Source of the DNA: Archaeoglobaceae archaeon
GTDB lineage: Archaea; Halobacteriota; Archaeoglobi; Archaeoglobales; Archaeoglobaceae
NCBI GenBank assembly: GCA_027036775.1
Contig: JALWDS010000004.1
Coordinates: forward strand, 113,102-177,101
DNA length: 64,000 nt
Direction of reading: 5' to 3'
In this document: in pieces, positions 53,668 to 60,548 of the stretch
Layout of the letters: each line of letters starts with the position of its first letter
Position numbering within the stretch: the first letter of the stretch is position 1
The notes under the pieces: generated by a model
The model's input: the letters and a program-made list of their open reading frames with translations, nothing else
The model's database searches: none
What the model was told of the DNA's origin: nothing
Position numbers and translations under genes: made by a program

Positions 53668-54672
53668 TTAACGCTCGATTATGAACTCGTCAACGCTCAC
53701 TCCGAAGTGTCTCGCCTTCTCACCAATCCAAACGAGAACCTCATCTCCCTCCTTTAAACTTGCAACTGAAACGTGCTTTCCCTCAGGATTGACGAGCTTT
53801 ATCGTTTCCGCATTTTGAAGTATCACAGTCCCCTCCTCACCGTTTGCGATTGCCCTTATAAGTATCAGAGGTCTCTTCTCTATCTTAACCCTACCGACGT
53901 AGCTCCTTCTCGTTTCTCCCTTGTAATTCACGATCTCAACCTCATCCCCAGCCTTGAGTTCCGCCAGATACCTCGTCTTACTTCCAACCTTTACGTATGC
54001 GTTCACACTTCCGGCGTTCACTCTGAAAGGCCTCGAAGATACGTATTCGCTCTCCTCACTCTCACTCGCAACCAAGAACATGAATCCAGCTCTGTTTCCA
54101 ACCAACATACCTTCACCAACTCTCATCAGAGTTACGGTATCTATGCAAACCCTATCTCCTACCCCCAAGGGCTTTATCTCAACAACCTTAGCCTTTTTAA
54201 GCTCCACAAATCCTCTTTCACCGCTTGCAATCTCGTAGAACTTTCTCATTACGTCCCTTCTGCTCTCTTGGATGGCAATGCCATCCGCACCCTTTTCAAG
54301 CGTAGTCAAAACCACCTTGGCTTCATCTAAATCGTTAACTATGGCTATGAGCTTGGCCCTCTTCTTCATAGCTATCAGGTTTTCGAGCGGAATTATCTTC
54401 CAGTCCGAAAACCTAAGGAATAGGTAATCGTAACTTTCGGAAAGCTCTATCGCCTTGTTTTGATCCTCAGCGGACTTCACTTCAACGAAGGCGAAGTTTT
54501 CTCCAACTCCGTTTTCGACACCGAAGACCTTTATCCTACCGAGCTTCTTAGCCAAATCTTCAAACTTCCTCCTAACGACGACTCCAGTAAATCCTATCTC
54601 TATTGCGTCCTTTATCTTCTCCTTCTCCTCCTCCCAATCTTCACCTAAAGCCAAGAGCCAAATCTCCTTCAA
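53668..54672 (-). CDS. aroB': 3-dehydroquinate synthase type II (archaeal)
   Basis: 334 residues with the archaeal DHQS layout: [33 protein letters not shown] at the start and [62 protein letters not shown] in the middle. It makes 3-dehydroquinate from the ADH sugar made by the neighbouring enzyme, with NAD. Overlaps that gene by four bases (ATGA). Confidence 0.95.
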   Translation of the reverse strand: MKEIWLLALGEDWEEEKEKIKDAIEIGFTGVVVRRKFEDLAKKLGRIKVFGVENGVGENFAFVEVKSAEDQNKAIELSESYDYLFLRFSDWKIIPLENLIAMKKRAKLIAIVNDLDEAKVVLTTLEKGADGIAIQESRRDVMRKFYEIASGERGFVELKKAKVVEIKPLGVGDRVCIDTVTLMRVGEGMLVGNRAGFMFLVASESEESEYVSSRPFRVNAGSVNAYVKVGSKTRYLAELKAGDEVEIVNYKGETRRSYVGRVKIEKRPLILIRAIANGEEGTVILQNAETIKLVNPEGKHVSVASLKEGDEVLVWIGEKARHFGVSVDEFIIER

Positions 54673-55418
54673 ACGACCACCTCCTCCAACTTGGCATTCT
54701 CGTGAACTATCCTCCTTAAAGCCCTTACCATGGCCTTTGGATTTCTATGCTGGAATACGTTTCTACCTATCGCAACTCCACTCGCCCCCTTCTCCATAGC
54801 CTCCATAACCTCCTTCAAAAGTTCCAACTCGTCCCTCTTACTGCCCCCAGCTATGACCACGGGAATTTCCGCATACTCTACAATTTCCTCGAAGTTCGAG
54901 GTGTAGTTCGTTTTCACGACATCCGCCCCAAGTTCGTATGCAACTCTAACGCAGTGTTTAACCAGCTCCGGCTCCCTGTCGTTTATCCCTTCTCCTCTTG
55001 CATAAACCATAGCTAAGAGGGGCATACCCCAATCGTCGCACACCTCCGAAATCATTCCCAAATCTCTCAACTGATCCCTCTCGGTTTTACTTCCTATGTT
55101 GACGTGAACGCTCACAGCATCTGCCCCAAGTTTTATGGCCTTCTCAACAGACGTTACCAAAACCTTTTCGTTTGGCTCTCTAAGACATGTCGATGCACTC
55201 AGATGGACTATTAAACCCATCTCCATTTCGTCCACGTAACCCACATTCTTAACTATCCCCTTATGCAGAACGACAGCATCTGCAATTCCGTCAATCTCTC
55301 TAAGAACTCTATCGATCTCGGTTAAGCCCTCTATCGGCTTGCTGACTCCGTGATCCATCGGGACTATCACCGTCCTACCGTCCGGCAAAACCCTTTTCAA
55401 ACGCCTTCTCTTGGACAT
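54669..55418 (-). CDS. aroA': 2-amino-3,7-dideoxy-D-threo-hept-6-ulosonate synthase
   Basis: About 249 residues from ATG 55418; the GTG at 55427 lies in the aggggg ribosome-binding site. TIM-barrel aldolase marks: GRTVIVPMDHGVSKPIEG, LADAVVLHKGIV-like IADAVVLHKGIVKN, VKTNYTSNFEE with the Schiff-base Lys, and IAGGSKRDELE. First step of the archaeal route to aromatic amino acids, followed in the operon by DHQ synthase. Confidence 0.95.
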   Translation of the reverse strand: MSKRRRLKRVLPDGRTVIVPMDHGVSKPIEGLTEIDRVLREIDGIADAVVLHKGIVKNVGYVDEMEMGLIVHLSASTCLREPNEKVLVTSVEKAIKLGADAVSVHVNIGSKTERDQLRDLGMISEVCDDWGMPLLAMVYARGEGINDREPELVKHCVRVAYELGADVVKTNYTSNFEEIVEYAEIPVVIAGGSKRDELELLKEVMEAMEKGASGVAIGRNVFQHRNPKAMVRALRRIVHENAKLEEVVV

Positions 55419-55428
55419 GGAGAACACC

Positions 55429-55642
55429 CCCTAAGGGTTGAGTTTAGAAGCTAAACCAGAAGGAGAAGAGGTTCCAAGTTGTGCGTGTCGCGGTTTCGAA
55501 CGACATTGGCATTCGGTGTCGTCAGCAACATATAAAGTTTTCGGTTCTATACCCACTTTATAAGAACAAACCCGTGTTTAAGGAGTAGTCACACATTTCA
55601 TGCATTAAAGTTTTATAGCTCTATACGGTTAAAAGTTCGGAG
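55429..55642. other. intergenic region with promoters, no clear gene
   Basis: 214 bp. It holds a possible hairpin, cgacattg...cggtgtcg (about 55508-55530), with G-U pairs. A TATA-like acatataaag is near 55530-55540, and tttatag is near 55612-55619, about 25-30 nt before the small ORF at 55643. I considered and did not call an H/ACA RNA here. Confidence 0.4.
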
Positions 55643-55753
55643 ATGAGGTGGGACAAGAGGTTGAAGGAGGAGATGGATTTAAAGCCCGTAACGGATGAGG
55701 AATTCGAGGAGCTGTTAAACGACAAACCGAAAAAGAAGAGGAAAAAGAGGTAA
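55643..55753 (+). CDS. small hypothetical protein, 36 residues
   Basis: ATG 55643 to TAA 55751-55753. It is very polar: MRWDKRLKEEMDLKPV, then an acidic stretch (DEEFEELLND) and a basic Lys/Arg tail. A TATA-like element at about 55612-55619 and a stop just one base before tRNA-Arg suggest it could be a real leader-like gene in the same transcript. Charge pattern recalls small nucleic-acid-binding proteins; no family recognised. Confidence 0.4.
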   Translation: MRWDKRLKEEMDLKPVTDEEFEELLNDKPKKKRKKR

Positions 55754-55754
55754 A

Positions 55755-55828
55755 GCCCCCGTGGGGTAGCTTGGATATCCTTGGGGGCTGCGGACTCCCA
55801 GACCCGGGTTCAAATCCCGGCGGGGGCA
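55755..55828 (+). tRNA. tRNA-Arg (anticodon GCG)
   Basis: 74 nt. Acceptor GCCCCCG/CGGGGGC, anticodon stem GGGGG/CTCCC with loop CTGCGGA, T-arm CCGGG-TTCAAAT-CCCGG, discriminator A. The variable region is four bases in this folding. An intact tRNA, 35 bases before the left end of the integrated element. Confidence 0.87.
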
Positions 55829-55862
55829 CTCTTTCAATTCTTTAAAAACTTTAAAAACGAGA

Positions 55863-55880
55863 AGGGCCCGGACCGTGCAT
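55863..55880 (-). pseudogene. integrase 5' fragment (start codon and core) at left attachment site
   Basis: Minus strand ATG-CAC-GGT-CCG-GGC-CCT. The GGT-CCG-GGC-CCT part is the attachment core and is in the same frame as Gly-Pro-Gly-Pro of the right-hand integrase fragment. A TATA-like gaatattaac stands about 25-30 nt upstream on the minus strand. Confidence 0.6.
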
Positions 55881-56212
55881 AATTTTAGAAGTTAAATGCC
55901 CGTTAATATTCTTTTTTCTTTTAAACCTAACTCAGTAGGACTGGGGATGTGACGAACGATCATCCATATAAGTTTGAAAAAGCGGATTGCTCTGTTGAAA
56001 ATTAAGTAAGTAAGAGTGAATTAGGTAGGGTATCCATATATTGTAATCGGCTAACTAATACTCGACAGGATGGGATTAATCTCTTCTCAAACATCTTCTG
56101 ATTGAATGTTCCGATCATGGAATCACGTTTGCGTTATTTTGGAAGTTTGATTTTTGCCATTGAATTTGCCGTTTGCCAAAGGTTTTATAAATTTCCAAGT
56201 TAATGGATTAAC
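55876..56212. other. 337-bp AT-rich region without a gene at the element's left end
   Basis: No open frame with protein-like composition. It contains the promoter-like sequence for the integrase start fragment at the left and the promoter (ggttttataa, about 56181-56190) of the AbrB-type gene at the right. The middle part has no recognisable feature except a weak hairpin (ggatg...catcc, about 55943-55962). Confidence 0.5.
56199..56212. promoter_or_regulatory. inverted repeat, putative operator of the AbrB/PIN module
   Basis: GTTAAT-GG-ATTAAC, a perfect 6+2+6 inverted repeat ending one base before the GTG start at 56213 and about 10 bases after the TATA box. Good position for autorepression by the AbrB-type antitoxin. 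Confidence 0.5.
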
Positions 56213-56485
56213 GTGAAGGTAAAAGTTGACAGATATGGAAGAATAGTTCTACCGAAGGAAGTTAGGGAAAGATTAGGCATTCACGAAAATACCGAACTTA
56301 TACTCGACGTAAAAGACGACGAGATAGTGATTAGGGTTCAAAGGGAAGATCTTGAGAAAAGAGTAGATAAGTTAATTGAATTTTTGAGGAATAATGCGCC
56401 AAAAGCTTTTGTTTCTGACATTGAGGAGGATGAAAAATGGATTACGAGAAAGTACGGCTTGGAAAAGATCGGATTGAAGGAGTAG
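56213..56485 (+). CDS. AbrB/SpoVT-type antitoxin
   Basis: 90 residues from GTG 56213. The swapped-hairpin domain is clear: VKVDRYGRIVLPKEVRERLGI ... ELILDVKDDEIVIR. The C-terminal half is helical and acidic, as in antitoxins that wrap around a PIN toxin. A TATA box at about 56181-56190 places the transcript start near the GTG (leaderless). Forms a pair with the overlapping PIN gene. Confidence 0.88.
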   Translation: MKVKVDRYGRIVLPKEVRERLGIHENTELILDVKDDEIVIRVQREDLEKRVDKLIEFLRNNAPKAFVSDIEEDEKWITRKYGLEKIGLKE

Positions 56486-56937
56486 TGGATGTTGGGCTAA
56501 TAGTGATATCTCACTTCGAGAATCCAGCTAAAGAGGTTGCACTTGAATTCTTATCGGACATTCTAAAGTGGAAAAAGAAGTGCATAATTCCAACGTCAAC
56601 TATCTTAGGTGCTTACCACATCATGACGAGATATCTAAGGGTTGAGAAAGTCTCAGCATACGAAGCTCTTAAGAAAACGTTGGAAACCAGATCTCCAGCC
56701 TTTTACGAAGATATTAGCATCGACACAGCCTTAAGCTCGTTAACAAACGCCTTAGGCTATAACATCGAATCTTGGAATGGCTACATCGTCGCTTTAGCTA
56801 AAAAGTTCAAAGCCACAATTTATACCGTCGATCTAAAGCTAATGCGAAAGGTAAGAGACGTTCCTATTGTAAACCCAATTCCAGAAAAAACTTTCAGGGA
56901 ATACAACGAATGGCTAAAAGATCGCTTATCTACGTGA
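56437..56937 (+). CDS. PIN-domain toxin
   Basis: 166 residues from ATG 56437, but GTG 56485, which overlaps the antitoxin stop, may be the true start because the PIN fold begins at VVDVGLIVISHF. Acidic residues expected for the metal site are Asp in VVDVG, Glu near KEVALEF, and Asp in YTVDLKLM. Likely a VapC-type RNase held in check by the AbrB-type partner. The target RNA is unknown. Confidence 0.75.
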   Translation: MDYEKVRLGKDRIEGVVDVGLIVISHFENPAKEVALEFLSDILKWKKKCIIPTSTILGAYHIMTRYLRVEKVSAYEALKKTLETRSPAFYEDISIDTALSSLTNALGYNIESWNGYIVALAKKFKATIYTVDLKLMRKVRDVPIVNPIPEKTFREYNEWLKDRLST

Positions 56938-56976
56938 TTAGTTCTGTTTAAATTCGATAAATGAAGTCAAGATGAG

Positions 56977-57294
56977 GTGTCGGAATTGACGGACGTGTTT
57001 GTCTATGTCCTTGACACGTTTATCCCAACGGATCTGACGAGAAGGGAAGTTCTAAAAGCGTTTAAAGAGGACAAGCTAAAGCCCCTTCGAATTCATACGG
57101 GAAATAGTTGAAGATAAGGGTGTAGAGAGAATAGAAATGTGCAATTATACGATGCCATTTTCAAGGGAGAAGATTTCCTGCTGGAGTATTCTTTCGATTT
57201 TGCTAATGGTAGGATTGCTATAAAGGTAATTGGATCAGATGATCCTCAAGGAATGCTGGAAGAATACTACAAACGTCTCAGAAGAACGATTTGA
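56977..57294 (+). pseudogene. broken gene with two frameshifts, unknown family
   Basis: A GTG at 56977 opens a frame reading SELTDVFVYVLDTFIPTDL...EDKLKP. It then continues in another frame (FEFIREIVEDKGVERIEMCNY) and again in another (LYDAIFKGEDFLLEYSFDFANGRIAIKVIGSD...) to a TGA at 57292-57294. Codon use and protein-like text persist across the shifts, so it is a recently broken gene of about 105 codons. I do not recognise the family. Confidence 0.6.
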
Positions 57295-57616
57295 CATCAT
57301 TTGACTCTCTTATCCATTTAATCTTACCTCCTCCCTTTATTTTCTTGAAGTATTCAATCTCCTCTCTCATTCCTTCCGTGATCTCATCTCCAAAAACCCA
57401 CAGCTCGTCGCAAAATTCAAGCAATTTCTTATTCATCTCTAAAGCCCTTCTGCGATCTTCTGGATTGTGATCGTCCATGAATTGGGAAAAGTAGACGTGA
57501 GGAGCTATTGGAATGTAACCCATGTCCACGAGCATTCTGCAGTATTTCTTCGCCTTCTCGATGTTTTCTTGCTTTCCTTGAAAGGGAGAGCAAACGAATA
57601 TTATTTTCATCTTCAC
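57278..57616 (-). CDS. DUF4406-like (nucleoside deoxyribosyltransferase-fold) protein
   Basis: 112 residues. The text IIFVCSPFQGKQENIEKAKKYCRMLVDMGYIPIAPHVYFSQFMDD ... CDELWVFGDEITEGMREEIEYFKK is the DUF4406 pattern, common on phages and mobile elements. The fold resembles nucleoside 2-deoxyribosyltransferases. The true activity is unknown. Its 3' end overlaps the broken gene's last 17 bases. Confidence 0.75.
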   Translation of the reverse strand: MKMKIIFVCSPFQGKQENIEKAKKYCRMLVDMGYIPIAPHVYFSQFMDDHNPEDRRRALEMNKKLLEFCDELWVFGDEITEGMREEIEYFKKIKGGGKIKWIRESNDVKSFF

Positions 57617-57705
57617 ATGATTTTATATGTGGTGTTATATAAGCTAAACTGAAACGCTCAAAACCTTCACACTATGAAATTCTAAGTTCGCAACCGCTAT
57701 GGTTA

Positions 57706-57719
57706 TATACAATTGTATA
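57706..57719. promoter_or_regulatory. perfect 14-bp palindrome over the antitoxin promoter
   Basis: TATACAATTGTATA, overlapping a TATA-like sequence (ttatatac) and ending 12 bases before the ATG at 57732. A typical site for autorepression by ribbon-helix-helix antitoxins. Confidence 0.6.
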
Positions 57720-57731
57720 AAAGAAAAGTTA

Positions 57732-57956
57732 ATGGCAAAGGAGAGAGTTGTAATTCCAGTATCGCTTCCGAAGGAGCTTGTTAGGGAGATAGACGAGCTT
57801 GTCAAGAAAAAGAAATTTTCATCAAGGTCTGAAGCACTCAGATACGGAGCACGTCTCGTCGTTCTCTTCGAAAAGGGCATCCATAAGTTGGCAGAGGATT
57901 ACGCTTATGAGATGATCAAGGAGAGACTCGAAAGGAGGGAAAAAGGTGTATCTTGA
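57732..57956 (+). CDS. CopG/ribbon-helix-helix antitoxin
   Basis: 74 residues from ATG 57732; eleven further in-frame codons lie over the palindrome and are unlikely to be used. Start VVIPVSLPKELVREIDELVKKKKFSSRSEALRYGARLVV is the strand-helix-helix DNA-binding unit. The C-terminal helix (EDYAYEMIKERLERREKG) would bind the toxin. Overlaps the next gene by 11 bases. Confidence 0.85.
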   Translation: MAKERVVIPVSLPKELVREIDELVKKKKFSSRSEALRYGARLVVLFEKGIHKLAEDYAYEMIKERLERREKGVS

Positions 57957-58334
57957 CACTGACATCGTTCTCTCACAGATTAAGGAGAGGGATTGGCTTA
58001 AAGAGATCGTTAAACGTAAGCTCTCGAAGATCGATGAAGAGCTGAAAACATCAGCTATCACAATTGTGGAGTGTCAGATTGTCCTGTTTCGAGAGGAAGG
58101 AATGAGGCTGTTAAAGTTATGGAGAGAATTAAACCTCTCGGACTGAGAATTCTACCACTGACGGAGGACGTTTTGATTAAATCGACAGAGCTCTTAGCCA
58201 AATATCCTAAACTGAATATCTTTGATTCTATTCATTTGGCTCATACGATTTTGGAGGGAGAAAGAATTTTGTCAACCGACCGTCTTTTTGACGAGGTTGA
58301 AGGGGTTGTAAGGGTCGATCCGTTAAGGGATTAA
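57946..58334 (+). pseudogene. PIN-domain toxin interrupted by a frameshift
   Basis: Begins at GTG 57946 (YLDTDIVLSQIKERDWLKEIVKR ... ITIVECQIVLFREE) and continues in a second frame from about 58095 (EAVKVMERIKPLGLRILPLTEDVLIKSTELLAKYPKLNIFDSIHLAHTILEGERILSTDRLFDEV). Together they form a full PIN domain with Asp in LDTD, Glu in IVEC, Asp in IFDSIHLA and Asp in LSTD. The shift lies near gaggaaggaatgagg (about 58092-58108). Either the toxin is inactivated or a sequencing error is present. Confidence 0.7.
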
Positions 58335-58378
58335 AGCTCTCTTAACTTACTGAAGAACATGGAACGGAAAAAAGTATT

Positions 58379-58796
58379 TCAGATCTTCTTGTATTCATTC
58401 TTGTATTCATTAATGGTATTCAGAGACTGATTTGACAGCTCCAGCTCGGCAAGCAGTTCGTCGAGGATATCTTCGTTTAACTCGCTCAGATTAAGGTTGC
58501 ATCTTTCACACAGCAGTCTCAGAGATTTGATCTCTCTGCAAACCCTTGCGACGCTTATGCCGTTTGCAAGTCTGTAGTTCTTATATCTGATGATTAATTT
58601 TTTATTGGTTTCAGAAATGCTACTTTTATCTATTCTTTTAAGTTCTCTTTTCAACTCTTTTTCATAGTCGATTGATCTCCATTTTTCCATGTTGACTGCG
58701 ACTTTTAGACCCACGTTGTTGTCTTTCTCAGAAAAGATATTTAAGGGGCTGAAGTTTTTCCCCGTGCCCCTAACGTTTTTAAGAGGGCCCGGACCG
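58379..58796 (-). pseudogene. integrase body fragment, no catalytic domain
   Basis: The open frame runs from inside tRNA-His to a stop at 58379. Past the attachment core it reads LKNVRGTGKNFSPLN... and then an all-helical core-binding domain (YEKELKRELKRIDKSSISETNKKLIIRYKNYRLANGISVARVCREIKSLRLLCERCNLNLSEL), as in archaeal tyrosine recombinases. The C-terminal catalytic domain (Arg...His-x-x-Arg...Tyr) is absent. Joined to the left-end ATG it would start MHGPGPLKN. Confidence 0.7.
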
Positions 58797-58858
58797 GGAC
58801 TCGAACCCGGGACGACAGGATCCACAGTCCTGCGCTCTACCCCTGAGCTATCCGGGCC
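58786..58858 (-). tRNA. tRNA-His (anticodon GTG)
   Basis: 73 nt including the extra 5' G(-1) opposite C73, the histidine identity mark. Acceptor GCCCGGA/TCCGGGC, anticodon stem CAGGA/TCCTG with loop CTGTGGA, T-loop TTCGAGT. Its 3' end is the attachment site of the element to its left. Confidence 0.96.
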
Positions 58859-58894
58859 ACGTTACTACTTAAACTTTGAGGGAATAAAAACTTT

Positions 58895-60025
58895 TCAGTC
58901 GTTTATGCATATCATGTGACCCAACTTCTCCTTCTTAGCTCTCAGATAGTTCCTGTTCTCCTCAACTGGTTCGACCTCTATGGGTTCTCTAACGACCTCA
59001 AATCCATACTTCCTAAGCTCCTCGATCTTCATCGGGTTGTTCGTCATCAACCTTATCGATTTAACCCCCAAGTCCATTAAAATCTGTGCTGAAATTCCGT
59101 AACTCCTCAAATCTGGTGGATATCCAAGCTCTATATTTGCTTCGACTGTATCCTTCCCCTCCTCTTGCAACTTGTAGGCCATGAGCTTGTTTATCAGTCC
59201 AATCCCCCTTCCTTCGTGACCCCTCATGTATATCAAAACGCCCCTTCCCTCCCTATCTATCTTCTTCAAGGCCCTTTCAAGCTGTTCTCCGCAGTCGCAC
59301 CTCAAAGAGTGAAACACGTCTCCAGTCAGGCATTCGGAATGGATTCTAACCAAAACGGAACCTTCGCTAACGTTCCCCTTAACGAGGGCAACTATTTCGC
59401 CCAACGGAGTTCTGTATCCAATCGCTTTAAATGTTCCGTAGAACTTCGTTGGTAAAGTTGCGGTAACGACTCTCTCAACGAGTTTTTCGTTCTTCAACCT
59501 GAACTCTATGAGTTCGTTTATGCTCACAGCCTTTAGACCCATCCTTCTTGCAAATTCGATTCCAAACTTACCGTCCGCAATTTCACCCTCGTCTAAGAGC
59601 GGTGCGTAAACGCCTGCCAGCTCGAAACCCGAAAGCCTTGCCAAATCCAAACTCGCCTCTCCAAAGTTCGGTCTCTCCAAAACACCACCTTCCTTAGCCT
59701 CCTCGACAAAAATTCTACCGGGATAAACAACGTCATCCAAGTTCAACTTACCTTTCGCAAGTATGTTCATGAACTCCGCCCTATCGTCGGCGGACAAACT
59801 CTTAAAGTCCAGTGGAATTGCGTTCCCGTTGAAAACCTTGAACCTGTTCAAACCCAGTTCAACTATCCTCTTCCAAGGTAGTGCGACCCTTATCTCGTCG
59901 CAGTGTTTCAGCATGAGCTTAACGACCTCAACGTTTACCGCTTCAGCCGGTATAGCCAAAACGGACTTCTCATCGTAAATGACAACAGGTTTAGAGGACT
60001 TCACGATTTCAACCACGTCCCTCAT
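58895..60025 (-). CDS. ribA: RibBA-type protein: degenerate DHBP synthase domain + GTP cyclohydrolase II
   Basis: 376 residues from ATG 60025. The C-terminal half (about 190-376) is a full GTP cyclohydrolase II: Cys zinc set C232, C243, C245 (ECLTGDVFHSLRCDCGEQL), MRGHEGRGIGL, DTVEANIELGYPPDLRSYGISAQIL, RLMTNNP and ENRNYLRAKKEKLGHM. The N-terminal half aligns with DHBP synthase (SADDRAEFMNILA ... GGVLERPNFGEASLDLARL) but lacks the acidic EDRENEGDL loop and has FGEA where the catalytic HTEA should be. So this half is probably inactive. First step of riboflavin synthesis by a bacterial-type enzyme. A 30-bp palindrome covers its promoter. Confidence 0.93.
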   Translation of the reverse strand: MRDVVEIVKSSKPVVIYDEKSVLAIPAEAVNVEVVKLMLKHCDEIRVALPWKRIVELGLNRFKVFNGNAIPLDFKSLSADDRAEFMNILAKGKLNLDDVVYPGRIFVEEAKEGGVLERPNFGEASLDLARLSGFELAGVYAPLLDEGEIADGKFGIEFARRMGLKAVSINELIEFRLKNEKLVERVVTATLPTKFYGTFKAIGYRTPLGEIVALVKGNVSEGSVLVRIHSECLTGDVFHSLRCDCGEQLERALKKIDREGRGVLIYMRGHEGRGIGLINKLMAYKLQEEGKDTVEANIELGYPPDLRSYGISAQILMDLGVKSIRLMTNNPMKIEELRKYGFEVVREPIEVEPVEENRNYLRAKKEKLGHMICIND

Positions 60026-60041
60026 GAAACCAACTCGACCG

Positions 60042-60080
60042 TTTGTATTTAACATTTTTGAGATTCATCTCAAAAATGTT
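60042..60080 (-). promoter_or_regulatory. ribA promoter with perfect 14-2-14 palindrome (putative operator)
   Basis: The half-sites AACATTTTTGAGAT (60051-60064) and ATCTCAAAAATGTT (60067-60080) are exact inverted repeats with two bases between. On the minus strand the palindrome is directly followed by TATA-like ttaaatac, about 25 nt before the ATG at 60025, so a bound repressor would cover the BRE/TATA. The upstream gene's stop codon lies in the far half-site. Confidence 0.65.
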
Positions 60081-60324
60081 AAGGGTTTTCGTAGGGATAC
60101 TTCTCCGGCTTTTTCTCCTCTTCTGGGACGTTCGCCTTCTTCTTTTCTAAAAACCTTTCGAGCTCTCCAGCCTCTTTCAACTTCTCGTATTCACTTTCAT
60201 CCATTTCTATTATAAAACTTCCCACGTATCCGCAGTTCTTGCAGTAGAACTTCCCAGTTATTCCTGCGGTGTCGAGTTCAACATCCGTTGAACCGCAGAC
60301 CGGACAGACCAGAACCCTCTTCAT
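60079..60324 (-). CDS. small zinc-ribbon protein
   Basis: 81 residues. Two Cys pairs form a zinc ribbon: CPVCGSTDVELDTAGITGKFYCKNCGYVG. An acidic helix (MDESEYEKLKEAGELERFLEKKK) and a Pro/Glu/Lys tail follow. A TFIIS/Spt4-like ribbon in look, function unknown. Overlaps the Pcc1 gene's stop by four bases, so it is co-translated with the KEOPS subunit. Confidence 0.75.
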   Translation of the reverse strand: MKRVLVCPVCGSTDVELDTAGITGKFYCKNCGYVGSFIIEMDESEYEKLKEAGELERFLEKKKANVPEEEKKPEKYPYENP

Positions 60325-60548
60325 GACTTAATCTCCTTCAGAGAATTTATAACGCTTTGCAAGGCCTTCAAGTTTATGAAGTAATCCTCAAGCGCGTTTA
60401 TCATGGCACCTATCTTCTCCGTTCTAACCTCTATGAACAATCTGCCGTCTCTAAAATACGTGTAACACCAGTCCATGTCGTCCGGTTTCAGAGATCTGTG
60501 AACCAAATCTGCAAATTCTACCTCCACCCTTAACCTTGCGAACAGCAT
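60321..60548 (-). CDS. pcc1: KEOPS complex subunit Pcc1
   Basis: 75 residues of the CTAG/Pcc1 family: RLRVEVEFADLVHRSLKPDDMDWCYTYFRDGRLFIEVRTEKIGAMINALEDYFINLKAL. It dimerises and scaffolds the KEOPS complex that makes N6-threonylcarbamoyl-adenosine at tRNA position 37. An MtaB-like enzyme encoded nearby at 61847 could act on the same modification (ms2t6A), giving a shared theme. Overlaps the DHH gene by 19 bases. Confidence 0.88.
   Translation of the reverse strand: MLFARLRVEVEFADLVHRSLKPDDMDWCYTYFRDGRLFIEVRTEKIGAMINALEDYFINLKALQSVINSLKEIKS

Larger units (their letters stand above)
55863..58796. mobile_element. remnant of an integrated element in tRNA-His (SSV-type split integrase)
   Basis: Bounded by a 13-bp exact direct repeat AGGGCCCGGACCG at 55863-55875 and 58784-58796, the second lying in the 3' end of tRNA-His. 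Inside are an AbrB/PIN pair, a broken gene, a DUF4406-like gene, a CopG/broken PIN pair and a truncated integrase. The left end keeps an ATG (55878-55880, minus) that reads into the core in the same frame as the integrase body at the right end. Size about 2.9 kb, so most of the original element has been lost. Confidence 0.7.

Noticed and set aside
55500..55545. Possible H/ACA guide RNA (hairpin plus AACATA)
   Set aside because: The hairpin is short, the pseudouridylation pocket is the wrong size and no K-turn is visible; the ACA-like bases belong to a TATA-like sequence.
55629..55829. 66-residue minus-strand ORF with PPPGFEPGSGSP-like text
   Set aside because: It is the complement of tRNA-Arg(GCG) and of the small ORF; such text is typical of antisense tRNA reading.
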